34,491 nt of DNA, from positions 1 to 34,491 of the forward strand of contig JAJRYT010000044.1 of NCBI GenBank assembly GCA_024275635.1. The letters run 5' to 3'. Positions within the stretch are counted from its first letter, which is position 1; each line of letters starts with the position of its first letter. Below are positions 7,792 through 16,327 of this stretch, piece by piece. This stretch comes from Chloroflexota bacterium. Its GTDB lineage: Bacteria; Chloroflexota; Anaerolineae; Promineifilales; Promineifilaceae. The notes beneath the pieces are model-generated. The model saw only the letters and a program-made list of their open reading frames with translations, was not told where the DNA came from and did no database searches. The position numbers were made by a program, and so were the translations under genes.

Positions 7792-9381
7792 TCACCGCTT
7801 GATCAACGGCAAATAGGTTTGCGTGGGATTAATAATTACCACCCCAGCAACCGTATTGCCACCTTCAACCTCGGCCCAATAATGATGGACGCCGGCGCTT
7901 AAATTATCCCAGGTCACTTGCGCTGTGCCAGCGCGTCGGGTACATCCGGCCAAACCAGATGCTATGACACTGGTTCCAATGGTGTCCGTTTTGGCCGCGT
8001 CGGTATAAAATGTAACGGTAATCGGGGTTGTCATGGCCGTATCGCCGTTGTTGTACACGGTGGCTCCAATCGTGGCGCTAATGGTTCCGGTAGGCGTAAT
8101 CGTTTGCGCCGTGGGGTAGCTGACCCGATCGATGACGGCGTTGGTGGGAAACGGCCGTTTCCCATTCATTTCATCCACAAACGTCTGGCCGATTAAAGTC
8201 GGCGTATAATTTGTTAATGTATATCCGTTTTGCAGCAGTTTGTATGAGCCATCTGGGTCCGGAAGGCCATCTACAGCAAACCACAGCCACTGCTGCACCA
8301 GGCGATAATCATCTACGGGATAGCCCAGTTGGGTATCGGCGGCCGTCTCCAGGTAATCAAATGAATCGAGCATAAACTGCTTGATGCGCGCCGGGGCAAA
8401 ATCGTTCCCAAATTCATCTATATAATCATTGGGATATAGCATGGAGTATTCCGATAAAATGAGCGGTTTGTTCTGCTGCCCATGATCCTTCATCCACTGG
8501 CGCATAGCCACAACTTGGTCGGCAAAGATACCCATATCATCATGTTCAGCATAACAATACACATTATCCAAAGAACATTTATTGGGATCATTCCCACTTT
8601 CCAGAATAGCAATAGATTCATCTGTTCCCAAGGCGACGGCCGCCCCTACCCAAGTGCCATCTTCTTTTATTTCCGGCAAAATATAGATATGCATATTCCA
8701 GACATCTACTGGCATCGGTACACCATATTTCTGCAAATACGTGTCCCACACAATGTCCAGATACTGCAAGCGGCCCGGCGTTACCTGCACCAACCCGGAA
8801 ACAGCAATTTGAGCCGACGGATCGATACCTTTGATAAACTCATATACATCATGATACGCCGTCGCATAAACATCCGGCATGAGGTCATCTTGCCAAAAAA
8901 CACGATCCACTTCATTTCCCACCAGCCACATTCTGCCAGGATTAGCAGCAATAACAGGCCCCAAACCACCGGGATCGTTTGTTAAAGGAAGTGTGTTGGT
9001 AAGGATGTAATCACCAGTCCGTTTCCCCTGCGTATCCAATTTTGGCTTAAAACGGATCATGGGCGCATATTCAACGCCATCCGGCACGTTGAGGCTAAAA
9101 TTAGAATTAAAATTCAAAGCCCACCCGATACCTAACTCCTGCAAAAAATTGTAATCATCATTGCTAAAGGAAGCAACGCCGTACCGGCAACTAACCGGGG
9201 TGGCTGTTGTGCTGTTTGTCTCTACTATTGTAGTTGTGTGGTCCAAAGAAGGAACGGCATTATTGGCTTCGATCGTCTTAGCCCTGGCAAACTGGCTTGT
9301 GTTGTAAACAAGCGCCAAGAGGGGCAGCAATAAAAATGTCCCCAAAGATAGTTGTCTCAATAATTGTTTATACCGATTCAT
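7792..9381 (-). CDS. Secreted glycoside-hydrolase-like protein with C-terminal YLPLIKR
   Basis: A signal peptide (LLRQLSLGTFLLLPLLALVY) precedes a Thr/Asn-rich linker. A TIM-barrel-like domain of clan-A glycosidase type follows, with candidate catalytic Glu in WLVGNEVDR (about residue 157) and LSEYSML (about 311). A beta-sandwich (CARDB/Ig-like; ISATIGATVYNNGDTAMTTPITV) comes next. The last residues, TYLPLIKR, resemble a short terminal motif I recall on many secreted Chloroflexota proteins, perhaps a sorting signal. The ATG at 9381 was chosen because GAGGT lies five bases upstream; an ATG at 9393 adds four residues without an RBS. Substrate is unknown; a role in trimming or binding the exported glycan is inference. 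Confidence 0.72.
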   Translation of the reverse strand: MNRYKQLLRQLSLGTFLLLPLLALVYNTSQFARAKTIEANNAVPSLDHTTTIVETNSTTATPVSCRYGVASFSNDDYNFLQELGIGWALNFNSNFSLNVPDGVEYAPMIRFKPKLDTQGKRTGDYILTNTLPLTNDPGGLGPVIAANPGRMWLVGNEVDRVFWQDDLMPDVYATAYHDVYEFIKGIDPSAQIAVSGLVQVTPGRLQYLDIVWDTYLQKYGVPMPVDVWNMHIYILPEIKEDGTWVGAAVALGTDESIAILESGNDPNKCSLDNVYCYAEHDDMGIFADQVVAMRQWMKDHGQQNKPLILSEYSMLYPNDYIDEFGNDFAPARIKQFMLDSFDYLETAADTQLGYPVDDYRLVQQWLWFAVDGLPDPDGSYKLLQNGYTLTNYTPTLIGQTFVDEMNGKRPFPTNAVIDRVSYPTAQTITPTGTISATIGATVYNNGDTAMTTPITVTFYTDAAKTDTIGTSVIASGLAGCTRRAGTAQVTWDNLSAGVHHYWAEVEGGNTVAGVVIINPTQTYLPLIKR

Positions 9382-9426
9382 AGAGTACCTCATTTTATCA
9401 CTGTAAACGGAAGGACAATGATTATT

Positions 9427-10782
9427 TTATAACCAATACCAACCATAAGTTGGTTTGATGATAGCTATCACAAACCACAAATTATAGGCTAATAAGAAAA
9501 GAGCTAAAAGAATGATAATAGTCCTATCCCGCCGGATTTGCTTGCTGGGCCATGACAATAAGCCGGCCGCCGAGAATGTTGTGATGATGGGTAAGGCGGT
9601 TAACAAGAAACGAAATTGTGGCTGTAGCCGGTTCAAATTGATCTGCATATAAGAAACCAGAAGACCGGCGCCCCACATTGCCAGGATAAACCATACCAGC
9701 TTTTTTTGTTTTGTGTATTGCGCGCGCCACGATGCGAATAAACCGGCGACCCCGGTAATCAGGATGGCCGCCCACCAGGCGTAAGCGTGCCAGAGGGGAG
9801 CGGGCACGCTCATCCAACCAAACCGCGCCCATCCGGAACTCAATGTTAATCGTATGAAGTTTTGCCAATAGATCAACGTATTTGCTTGGGGGGAAACGGC
9901 CGTAAATCGTCCTGTGCTTGAACTGAAATTCTTATACAGCGTCGGTTCAACCATAATAACTGCCCAACCTATCCCCCATATTGCCAGGCAAGCCAACAAA
10001 GCACGGATATAAAGCCGCTTTTGCGCACGTAAAATCAAAAACTCCAGCAGCCAGGCCCCCAATACCGCGCCAACCGCAAACAAAACAGACAACTTCGTCC
10101 AAACAGCCAACACAGAAAGCGCCGCCGCGCCAATAAAGCGGTTAGGGCGGCCCACAGACAACAAAACCACCAAAATCACGACGCCAATCGCCGTAGCCAA
10201 AACATCATTACTGATAGCCCGGCTTAAATAGACAAACTGCGGCCAACCGGCGGCCATAGTCATAGACAAGACGGCAATCATATCATGACCAGGGAAAACC
10301 CGCCGCGCCACCCTAAAACAGGCCCAAAGCACAATCGCCCCCAACCCAATAGACAGCCAACGCAGTCCAATAAGCGTAGCCGGTTCTGGCAAAAGCCATA
10401 GGGTTGGCTTCTCCTCATGAAGGAACATAACGCCAGAACCAATAAATTCGGGGTTGTTAGGGGGAAATTCAAAGTGCAGCGGGGCCTCAGTGACGGCCGC
10501 CACAGCCCTCTGGACATTTCCGCCAATCACATAATAAAGCGGCATGTGGTAACACATGATTCCCGATGTGATGTACTCTCGTGAAAACCATCTGCCTTCT
10601 GGTTTAGGCTCTACAATTGGCAGGCGGTTAAATTGTGAAACTTGCTCAATACATTGGATATGTCCCGGCTCATCTGGCGATTCGCCAACCGGAATGGCCA
10701 ATAAATAAAGAACTGATAGGAAAATGTATAAACCAACAGGCAAAGCAAGCAGCTTTCTAAAAGATGGGGAGCCATTGGTCAT
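9427..10782 (-). CDS. DUF2142/PMT-like polytopic membrane protein
   Basis: About eleven hydrophobic segments. The first loop carries PVGESPDEPGHIQCIEQV, an acidic-pair motif typical of DUF2142 and dolichyl-phosphate-mannose transferase-like GT-C proteins. A role in transferring a lipid-linked sugar at the outer face of the membrane is likely but the substrate is unknown. The ATG at 10782 shares its A with the TAA of the upstream ABC gene (TAATG), a classic coupled start; an in-frame ATG at 10806 would instead overlap the ABC gene by 25 bases. The secreted glycosidase-like gene follows 45 bases later. Confidence 0.72.
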   Translation of the reverse strand: MTNGSPSFRKLLALPVGLYIFLSVLYLLAIPVGESPDEPGHIQCIEQVSQFNRLPIVEPKPEGRWFSREYITSGIMCYHMPLYYVIGGNVQRAVAAVTEAPLHFEFPPNNPEFIGSGVMFLHEEKPTLWLLPEPATLIGLRWLSIGLGAIVLWACFRVARRVFPGHDMIAVLSMTMAAGWPQFVYLSRAISNDVLATAIGVVILVVLLSVGRPNRFIGAAALSVLAVWTKLSVLFAVGAVLGAWLLEFLILRAQKRLYIRALLACLAIWGIGWAVIMVEPTLYKNFSSSTGRFTAVSPQANTLIYWQNFIRLTLSSGWARFGWMSVPAPLWHAYAWWAAILITGVAGLFASWRAQYTKQKKLVWFILAMWGAGLLVSYMQINLNRLQPQFRFLLTALPIITTFSAAGLLSWPSKQIRRDRTIIILLALFLLAYNLWFVIAIIKPTYGWYWL

Positions 10783-12017
10783 TATTTGTCCGGGCGCCAT
10801 TCCCATTTGGCCGGCAGTTCAATTAAACCTTGCACTTCATCTGTCCCGCTGGGAACAACCCGAAAAGCATAAGCTTGGTCATGATAATCGTAAGCGCGTG
10901 TTGTTCGGCTGTTATGGATAGCCGCACTGATCTGATAACGCGCCGGCAGCAAAGGCAATCGCTCAATGCAATAACGAATTGTGCCCGATCCGGTAACAAC
11001 GCCTATCTTCAATCCCCCTTGCAAGTTATTTGGGCCGGCAATATGAACGCCATCATGACGCAAAAAGACAAGCCCAAACTCCGGTTCCGTTATGGGTTGA
11101 TGGGCCACATAGTCCATGGCAATAGTCATGGATTCGCCGGTTTTGAAGGTGTTATGCTCCTGACCTTGCGCGTCTAGAAAGCGAACGGCCGTTATCTCGA
11201 TTTCGCCGCTTCCTTTCCGGTTAATTGTAAGGGACGCCGTTCGGTTGGCTAGTTGACGACCTTCTCGTTTATACGAATAAGCCACATATTTACCGGCTAC
11301 AGATTCCGACCGTCCCCTTTCCCGTACCTGTCCATTCTCCAACCAGATCAGGTCCGTGCATAACTTCCGCATCATATTCAGATTATGGCTAACCATGATA
11401 ATAGTCACACCCTGCCGCTTCAAATCAAAAATGCGGTCAATACATTTAGTCTGGAAAGCTTGATCGCCAACAGCCAAAATCTCATCTACTATCAAGATAT
11501 CCGGCTGGACATGAATGGCCACGCTAAACCCCAGGCGCATGTACATGCCCGATGAATAATGTTTAACCGGCATGTCAATAAACTCGCCTAACTCTGAAAA
11601 TGACACAATATCATCGAACCGGGCATGAATACTTTCTTTGTCCAATCCCAATACCGAGGCGTTTAAGAAAATATTCTCCCGCCCGGTTAAATCTTGATGA
11701 AAACCGGCGCCCAATTCCAGCAAAGCGCTGGTACGGCCGTTAATCATCATCCGACCGGCCGTTGGTCGCAGTATCCGGGCGATCAGCTTAAGCAGCGTAC
11801 TCTTGCCGCTGCCATTACGGCCCACAATTCCCAATGCCTGCCCCGGCATTACCTCAAAACTGACATCGCGCACCGCCCACAAATCCCGGTTTCGCTGCGC
11901 CCGACGGCGGCGCGAGAAAAATGAAGCCACAACCTCCAAAATGGACTGCGGCGTTTCCGGTGTGAAAACGAAACGTTTGCTTATGTTTTCAAAACGAACA
12001 ACAGGTTCGGAACTCAT
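10782..12017 (-). CDS. ABC transporter ATPase for polysaccharide export (Wzt/TagH type)
   Basis: The nucleotide-binding domain has Walker A GRNGSGKS (residues 66-73), Q-loop region ELGAGFHQDLTGREN, the signature YSSGMYMR (154-161), Walker B ILIVDEILAVGD (174-185) and the switch His in IIMVSHNL. Residues about 270-400 form an extra beta-rich domain like the Wzt C-terminal carbohydrate-binding domain (VRFLDAQGQEHNTFKTGE), which selects the finished O-antigen-like polymer. A Wzm-type permease should accompany it but none is in the window. GAGGTGA lies nine bases before the ATG. First gene of the four-gene minus-strand glycan run. Confidence 0.9.
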   Translation of the reverse strand: MSSEPVVRFENISKRFVFTPETPQSILEVVASFFSRRRRAQRNRDLWAVRDVSFEVMPGQALGIVGRNGSGKSTLLKLIARILRPTAGRMMINGRTSALLELGAGFHQDLTGRENIFLNASVLGLDKESIHARFDDIVSFSELGEFIDMPVKHYSSGMYMRLGFSVAIHVQPDILIVDEILAVGDQAFQTKCIDRIFDLKRQGVTIIMVSHNLNMMRKLCTDLIWLENGQVRERGRSESVAGKYVAYSYKREGRQLANRTASLTINRKGSGEIEITAVRFLDAQGQEHNTFKTGESMTIAMDYVAHQPITEPEFGLVFLRHDGVHIAGPNNLQGGLKIGVVTGSGTIRYCIERLPLLPARYQISAAIHNSRTTRAYDYHDQAYAFRVVPSGTDEVQGLIELPAKWEWRPDK

Positions 12018-12090
12018 ACAAAAAAATCACCTCGTCAAATTACACAGCGTTTCATTTTAGCTCAAAAAATAATTGATACAACACGAGCGT

Positions 12091-12439
12091 TTAATGTCCA
12101 GCAATTTCGCGCAATTTAGATTCACACAGCAGCAGCGCCAAAACCGATGTGCCATCGCTGATTTCCCCGGCGTGGGCCATGCGCAGCGCTTCGGCAATGG
12201 GCGTGGGCCGGATTTCCATCACTTCGGCGGGTTCGTGATGGGGCGGCCCCAGAGTAACGCCAGCAGCCAAGTAGTAATGACCGGTTGCGTTGCAGATACC
12301 GTTGGCGGTATAAAATTGGCCGATTTTTTGCAGGGATACGGCCGTCAGGCAAAATAATCTCATCCTGCCGCACGCCGTACCAGGGACACGACCAGGCGAT
12401 TTTGGAAGAAACCGTTTTGAAGGGGGAGGGTTTTTTCAT
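12091..12439 (-). pseudogene. Nudix hydrolase remnant with internal deletion and frameshift
   Basis: The 5' part (ATG at 12439) encodes FKTVSSKIAWSC...YGVRQDEIILPDGR, the usual N-terminal strand pair of ADP-ribose pyrophosphatase-like Nudix enzymes. From 12345 the homology continues in another frame as LQKIGQFYTANGICNATGHYYLA...GEISDGTSVLALLL, the usual C-terminal part. The roughly 80 residues between, including the Nudix box (GX5EX7REUXEEXGU), are gone, so it cannot be active. The junction coincides with a single ACGGCCGT (12338-12345), as expected if two octamer copies recombined. The ends are intact (TAA at 12091-12093). Confidence 0.8.
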
Positions 12440-12444
12440 AAGGC

Positions 12445-12486
12445 TGAATGATGAATGCGGAATGATGAATGCGGAATGATGCATTA
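12445..12486. repeat. Heptamer array at the trpF/Nudix junction
   Basis: Six tandem 7-bp units (TGAATGA, TGAATGC and GGAATGA types). The last unit overlaps the trpF stop codon (12484-12486), and the array lies just upstream of the Nudix remnant's start. Confidence 0.88.
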
Positions 12487-13188
12487 TGACCGTTTGGCAT
12501 TGGTGATAAACGCCCTTACCTTGTCATGGTCTTTTTTGCCAGGCGTGACTTCCACGCCGCTGGCCACATCAACGGCAAACGGCCGTAACTGCGCCACCGC
12601 CGCCGCCACATTATCCGGCGTCAATCCGCCTGCCAACATAATCCCCGGCGTATGCTCAAATAAATAGACCACAATGCCCCATTCCATCGCCACCCCCGTC
12701 CCGCCGCGCAGGGACGGATGGTAAGTGTCCACCAACAAAGAAGGTATAAGGGATGAGGACTGAGGACTGAGCGCCGTCTTCTGCCTTCCGCCTTCTGCCA
12801 TCTGCCTTCTTACAACGTACCATTCCGCTTCCACTTCCGCCTCGGCGGCGCTGGCGGGGCGGATCGCTTTGTAGGCACGGCCGTAAATGGGTGAGTTCGG
12901 GTCGCCGGTCAGCGCGGGCGCTTCCTCGCCGCTGAGTTGGGCGCAATCCAGGCCACATTCGTCCAGGGTTTGGGCGATGGGTACGGCCGTTTCATTCACA
13001 AACACCCCCACCATCAGCGGCGGCGCGGCCAGTGTTTGCCGCAAATGGGCGCTGATAGCGCGGGCCGTCTCCTTGTCCACCGCGCGCGGGCTAGGCGGAT
13101 AAAAAATAAAGCCGAGGTAGTCAGCCCCGACTTTAGCGGCGACAAGCGCATCTTCCAGGTTAGTGATGCCGCAAATTTTTACGTTCAT
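12484..13188 (-). CDS. trpF: Phosphoribosylanthranilate isomerase with a repeat-encoded insertion
   Basis: TrpF converts N-(5-phosphoribosyl)anthranilate to CdRP in tryptophan synthesis. Family marks are MNVKICGIT (catalytic Cys), a DYLGFIFYPPSPRAV segment, MVGVFVN, LLVDTYHP (catalytic Asp), MLAGGLTPDNV and VDVASGVEVTPGKKDHDKV. Residues about 126-146 are encoded by nine tandem heptamers (12751-12813, 63 nt, in frame). They insert a QMAEGGRQKTALSPQSS-like loop between strands; without them the length is about 213, close to the usual 205. No other trp gene is nearby. Whether the enzyme works with this loop is not known, but all catalytic motifs are intact. Confidence 0.93.
   Translation of the reverse strand: MNVKICGITNLEDALVAAKVGADYLGFIFYPPSPRAVDKETARAISAHLRQTLAAPPLMVGVFVNETAVPIAQTLDECGLDCAQLSGEEAPALTGDPNSPIYGRAYKAIRPASAAEAEVEAEWYVVRRQMAEGGRQKTALSPQSSSLIPSLLVDTYHPSLRGGTGVAMEWGIVVYLFEHTPGIMLAGGLTPDNVAAAVAQLRPFAVDVASGVEVTPGKKDHDKVRAFITNAKRS
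12751..12813. repeat. Intragenic heptamer array, 9 copies
   Basis: Nine consecutive 7-bp units (GACTGAG type, then TTCTGCC/TTCCGCC type), exactly 63 nt, within trpF. As in the Rmt-like gene, the copy number is a multiple of three, so the reading frame is kept. Confidence 0.88.
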
Positions 13189-13224
13189 AGTTTGCAGGGT
13201 GGCAAGGCGGCAAAGCGCCTTTAA

Positions 13225-13256
13225 CCCTGCCGCCCTGCCGCTATGCCGCTATGCCT
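13225..13256. repeat. Octameric word repeat
   Basis: Four 8-bp units (CCCTGCCG twice, CTATGCCG then CTATGCCT) overlapping the end of the toastrack gene. An opposite-sense period-8 array (TTGCAGGG/TGGCAAGG/CGGCAAAG) stands just left of it near 13192-13215, between this gene and trpF. Confidence 0.75.
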
Positions 13257-14586
13257 TTGGCAATTGATTCAGCAATAAATTCGCCTGTTCCACAGTGATC
13301 AGCCCCTCTTTGAGCAGTTGCAGGATTTGGGGTTGTGAGGGTTGGGCAGAGGTCGGCGCTTCCGGTTCCGGGGGGGGCGCCGCCTGAGGAGGCGCGGGTT
13401 TGGACCGTGGCCTTGATGCCGGCCGCGCGGTTAATTTGGCCTGCGCCTGCGCCATCGTCTCCCTCGCTTTTTGCAGCGACTTCTCAACCTTGCGCTGTGC
13501 TTTGGCGGCGGCGATTTTCCCGGCCAATGGCGGCGGCGGGCCGGTTTCCACTTCCGGGGTTATCAAATCATGGGCCGCCAACTGCGCCTCAATCGCCGCC
13601 GTCACCCGGTCGATTTGGGCCGGGTCAGCCCGGGGGAATGTGTCCTGAACGGCCGTTTCCACAATCTCGTCCAGCGTTGGCGGCGGCGGCGTGAAATCGA
13701 AATCCGCTTCCATCAGCGCCGCTTCTTCGCCGGGGCGCATTGGTTTCAGGCCGATGTTACCCGCCGCTTTCAAGCTGACGATAGGTTTGCCATTCTCAAT
13801 GTGGCCGGTGAGACGGGTACGGCCGTCCGCCGTTTTCGTCGTCATCGCATCGGCCAGGGGCAGTTGGTTATCAATAACGGCCGCTTCTGCCGCCAACGTC
13901 ATTGGCCCATCTGGCGGCCAGGCGACCAAAATATCCCCGTCCGCTTCGAAACGATGGCTGCCATTGACCAGTCCACCTGCCAAGTGCAAACTGCCGCGCA
14001 CGCCGGACACCTTATTTTCGCCGCCCAAATTGCTCAACGCCGCCGCCTGCGCCCGGCCGATTTCGACCCGGCCGCTGATAGTGTGCAGAGTCGCCTTGTT
14101 GCGAGCGTCAGCCAGTTGCACCGCGCCGCGGGCATAGCGGATGGCGACCGCGCCAATCGTCTTTTTCAGCGCCACATCGGCCACGTTGCGCAGGGTAACA
14201 GTTCCCTGCGGGAAATCCAGCGCCAACGGCCCATTGATATTTTCGCCATGCAGGTCGCCGCCAACGGCCTTGATTTTGACGCTGCCTACATCATTCAACG
14301 TGACGGCGCCGCCAACCGCGCCGATGCCGATGATGCCGTCCACATGCTTGATCGTCAATGGCCCGCCGCAGGTTTTAATGGTCAAGCTGGCTTTCTCCGG
14401 CACGGTGAGGGTTAGCCCATCTGCCGCGGAGAGCGTAATCTGGTCAACGGCCGTTTCCTCACCGCTAAACTCAGCCCCCTGCGCCAGAACGGCCGCGCCC
14501 GTCCAACTACCCACCGCCAATGCCCCATCACACCTTTCCACCACCACATGCGGCGCTTTCCCCGTCTCAAATCGCTGTTCACTCAT
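13249..14586 (-). CDS. Toastrack (DUF4097) protein with C-terminal SHOCT-like helical hairpin
   Basis: Residues about 1-280 form a right-handed beta-repeat of the DUF4097/toastrack type (LTIKTCGGPLTIKHVDG, GIGAVGGAVTLNDVG and similar rungs). A long charged Ala/Gln/Pro-rich helical linker follows, with the hairpin QILQLLKEGLITVEQANLLL at the extreme C-terminus. It is paralogous to the protein at 31691-32944: both begin RFE(T/V)GKAP and end in the same hairpin. In YvlB/LiaX-like proteins the hairpin is N-terminal, so the order is reversed here. Such proteins belong to Lia/Psp-like envelope stress systems. No signal peptide is visible. ATG at 14586 was chosen over GTG at 14589. Confidence 0.75.
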   Translation of the reverse strand: MSEQRFETGKAPHVVVERCDGALAVGSWTGAAVLAQGAEFSGEETAVDQITLSAADGLTLTVPEKASLTIKTCGGPLTIKHVDGIIGIGAVGGAVTLNDVGSVKIKAVGGDLHGENINGPLALDFPQGTVTLRNVADVALKKTIGAVAIRYARGAVQLADARNKATLHTISGRVEIGRAQAAALSNLGGENKVSGVRGSLHLAGGLVNGSHRFEADGDILVAWPPDGPMTLAAEAAVIDNQLPLADAMTTKTADGRTRLTGHIENGKPIVSLKAAGNIGLKPMRPGEEAALMEADFDFTPPPPTLDEIVETAVQDTFPRADPAQIDRVTAAIEAQLAAHDLITPEVETGPPPPLAGKIAAAKAQRKVEKSLQKARETMAQAQAKLTARPASRPRSKPAPPQAAPPPEPEAPTSAQPSQPQILQLLKEGLITVEQANLLLNQLPKA

Positions 14587-14613
14587 CACTCACCACTCAT
14601 CCCTCATCACTAA
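14579..14613. repeat. Heptamer array at a gene junction
   Basis: Five 7-bp units of TCACTCA type. The array contains the start of the toastrack gene (14586) and, on the same strand, the last codons and stop of the dehydrogenase gene (14597). Confidence 0.85.
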
Positions 14614-15493
14614 TCCTAAACCCCGCCAAATTCTCCAACGCCTTCACCAGCGCATGATTCCCTTCCGCGCCCAGCCCCTGCGCTTGCAGCGTCCGGTACA
14701 GATTAAAGACCGTACTCGTTCCTAACAGCGGCGTCCCCATCTCATCGGCCGCCTTCAGCGCCAGACGCAAATCCTTCTGCTGTAAATCCACCGTAAAGCC
14801 CGGCCGCCAATCCCGTGCAATCACCTGCGGGCCGCGATTGCTCAACATCCAGCTTCCCGCCGCCCCGGCCGAAACCGCATCCAGCGTCTTTTGCAAATCC
14901 AGGCCGCCCGCCTGGGCAAACAACAGCGCCTCGCCCACAGCCAGCATGTTACCCACAACCAAAATCTGATTGACCAGTTTCACCGTTTGTCCCGCGCCGT
15001 TGGGGCCGACATGGGTGATCGCCTTGCCCATCACCTGAAAAGCGGGCATCGCCCTTTCCACCTGCGCCGCATCCCCGCCCACCATGATGCTAAGCGTGCC
15101 GTTGGCCGCTCCCTCGCTGCCGCCGCTGATGGGCGCGTCCAGCATCTGCCCGCCCTTCGCGGCTAATTGGGCCGCGATGGTTTGCGTCACCTGCGGGCTG
15201 ATGGTACTCATATCCACCACCAACGACCCCGCTCTGGCTCCGTGAATGACGCCGTCGTCGCCCAAAATCACCGCTTCCACGTCCGGCGTATCGCTGACGC
15301 AGGTAATGATGATGTCGCTGTGCGCGGCCGCATCGGCAGGACTGCTGCCCGCGCTGGCTCCTGCCTCAACCAATGGTTCCATCCGGACGGCCGTGCGGTT
15401 CCAGACAGTGACGCTGAATCCAGCTTTCAATAAATTACGGGCCATCCCGCGCCCCATAATGCCCAGTCCAATAAATCCGATTTTTTCGTTCAT
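14597..15493 (-). CDS. Beta-hydroxyacid dehydrogenase (2-hydroxy-3-oxopropionate reductase/HIBADH family)
   Basis: A 298-residue NAD(P)-dependent enzyme. It has the N-terminal Rossmann motif GFIGLGIMGRGMARNL, VWNRT after strand 2 (Asn/Arg suggests NADP preference), the substrate-binding DAPISGGSEGA motif, and the catalytic lysine in GQTVKLVNQI. Family members reduce tartronate semialdehyde or oxidise 3-hydroxyisobutyrate; sequence alone does not separate them. The last residues (RISDEG) are encoded by the heptamer array at 14579-14613. Divergent from the nitroreductase gene. Confidence 0.88.
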   Translation of the reverse strand: MNEKIGFIGLGIMGRGMARNLLKAGFSVTVWNRTAVRMEPLVEAGASAGSSPADAAAHSDIIITCVSDTPDVEAVILGDDGVIHGARAGSLVVDMSTISPQVTQTIAAQLAAKGGQMLDAPISGGSEGAANGTLSIMVGGDAAQVERAMPAFQVMGKAITHVGPNGAGQTVKLVNQILVVGNMLAVGEALLFAQAGGLDLQKTLDAVSAGAAGSWMLSNRGPQVIARDWRPGFTVDLQQKDLRLALKAADEMGTPLLGTSTVFNLYRTLQAQGLGAEGNHALVKALENLAGFRISDEG

Positions 15494-15507
15494 CCTTGCT
15501 CCTGGTT

Positions 15508-15528
15508 GGTCAAGCTGCCAGCTTGACC
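15508..15528. repeat. Palindromic repeat P2
   Basis: Perfect 9-bp arms GGTCAAGCT and AGCTTGACC with a 3-base loop GCC. It lies between the divergent dehydrogenase and nitroreductase genes. There is no T-run, so it is unlikely to be a terminator; a dispersed palindrome is more probable. Confidence 0.75.
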
Positions 15529-15595
15529 CTGATTTGCACTTGTTTCAATTTGATTTATGGTTATCCAACGAGATTATACCCATGTGGAGACAATC

Positions 15596-16279
15596 ATGAA
15601 AAAAGCCCAATTCATCCCCCTTGATTTCCAGGAATACCCGGTGGCCGAAATGCGCCGCCGCGCCGCCGATTTTTACGCCGACATGAAGCGGCGGCGCACC
15701 GTGCGCGACTTTTCTGACCGGCCCGTCCCGCGCGACATCATCGAAACCTGCCTGCTGGCCGCCGGGACCGCGCCCAACGGGGCCAATATGCAGCCCTGGC
15801 ATTTTGTGGTGGTGAGCGACCCGGCCGTCAAGCGGCAAATCCGGGAAGCGGCCGAAGCGGAGGAGCGGGAGTTTTACGCGCGGCGGGCCAGCGACGAATG
15901 GTTGGCGGCGTTAGCGCCGCTAGGGACGGATGCCAGCAAGCCGTTCCTGGAAACAGCGCCCTATTTGATTGCCATTTTTGCCCAGAGCTACGGGATTGGG
16001 CCGGCCGGGGCGAAAATCAAGCATTATTACGTGCAGGAATCGGTGGGGATTGCCACGGGGATGTTGATTACGGCGCTGCACCAGGCTGGTTTGGCTTCCC
16101 TTACGCACACGCCCAGCCCGATGAATTTCTTGAATGAGCTTTTGGGAAGGCCGCATAACGAAAGACCCTTCCTTATCCTCGTTGTCGGATACCCTCAAAT
16201 AAATGCAGAAGTCCCTGTCATTACCAAAAAAGCGCTTGACAAATTTGCCACATTTATAGAAACATCAGTTGCCTCATAG
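15596..16279 (+). CDS. Nitroreductase-fold flavoprotein, iodotyrosine-deiodinase-like
   Basis: An FMN-binding nitroreductase-fold protein. [14 protein letters not shown] at the N-terminus and [19 protein letters not shown] resemble iodotyrosine-deiodinase-like members more than Nfs[19 protein letters not shown] and ILVVGYP form the C-terminal part. The ATG at 15596 follows GGAGA and starts at the conserved FIPLDFQEY; an in-frame ATG at 15557 would add 13 unconserved residues. The body is GC-rich, but from about 16100 to the stop composition becomes AT-richer. A second, diverged copy of this 3' end lies at 16916-17107, beyond the toxin-antitoxin genes, suggesting the present tail was acquired with them. 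Substrate unknown. Confidence 0.88.
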   Translation: MKKAQFIPLDFQEYPVAEMRRRAADFYADMKRRRTVRDFSDRPVPRDIIETCLLAAGTAPNGANMQPWHFVVVSDPAVKRQIREAAEAEEREFYARRASDEWLAALAPLGTDASKPFLETAPYLIAIFAQSYGIGPAGAKIKHYYVQESVGIATGMLITALHQAGLASLTHTPSPMNFLNELLGRPHNERPFLILVVGYPQINAEVPVITKKALDKFATFIETSVAS

Positions 16280-16327
16280 ACGCTTACATACCCAAAGCCA
16301 TTGCCATATGGTAAAATGCTAATTGTC

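Noticed and set aside
13471..14415. Long open frame on the plus strand (314 codons)
   Set aside because: It is antisense to the toastrack gene, Arg/His/Gln-rich as expected for a GC-rich shadow frame, and has no recognisable motif.
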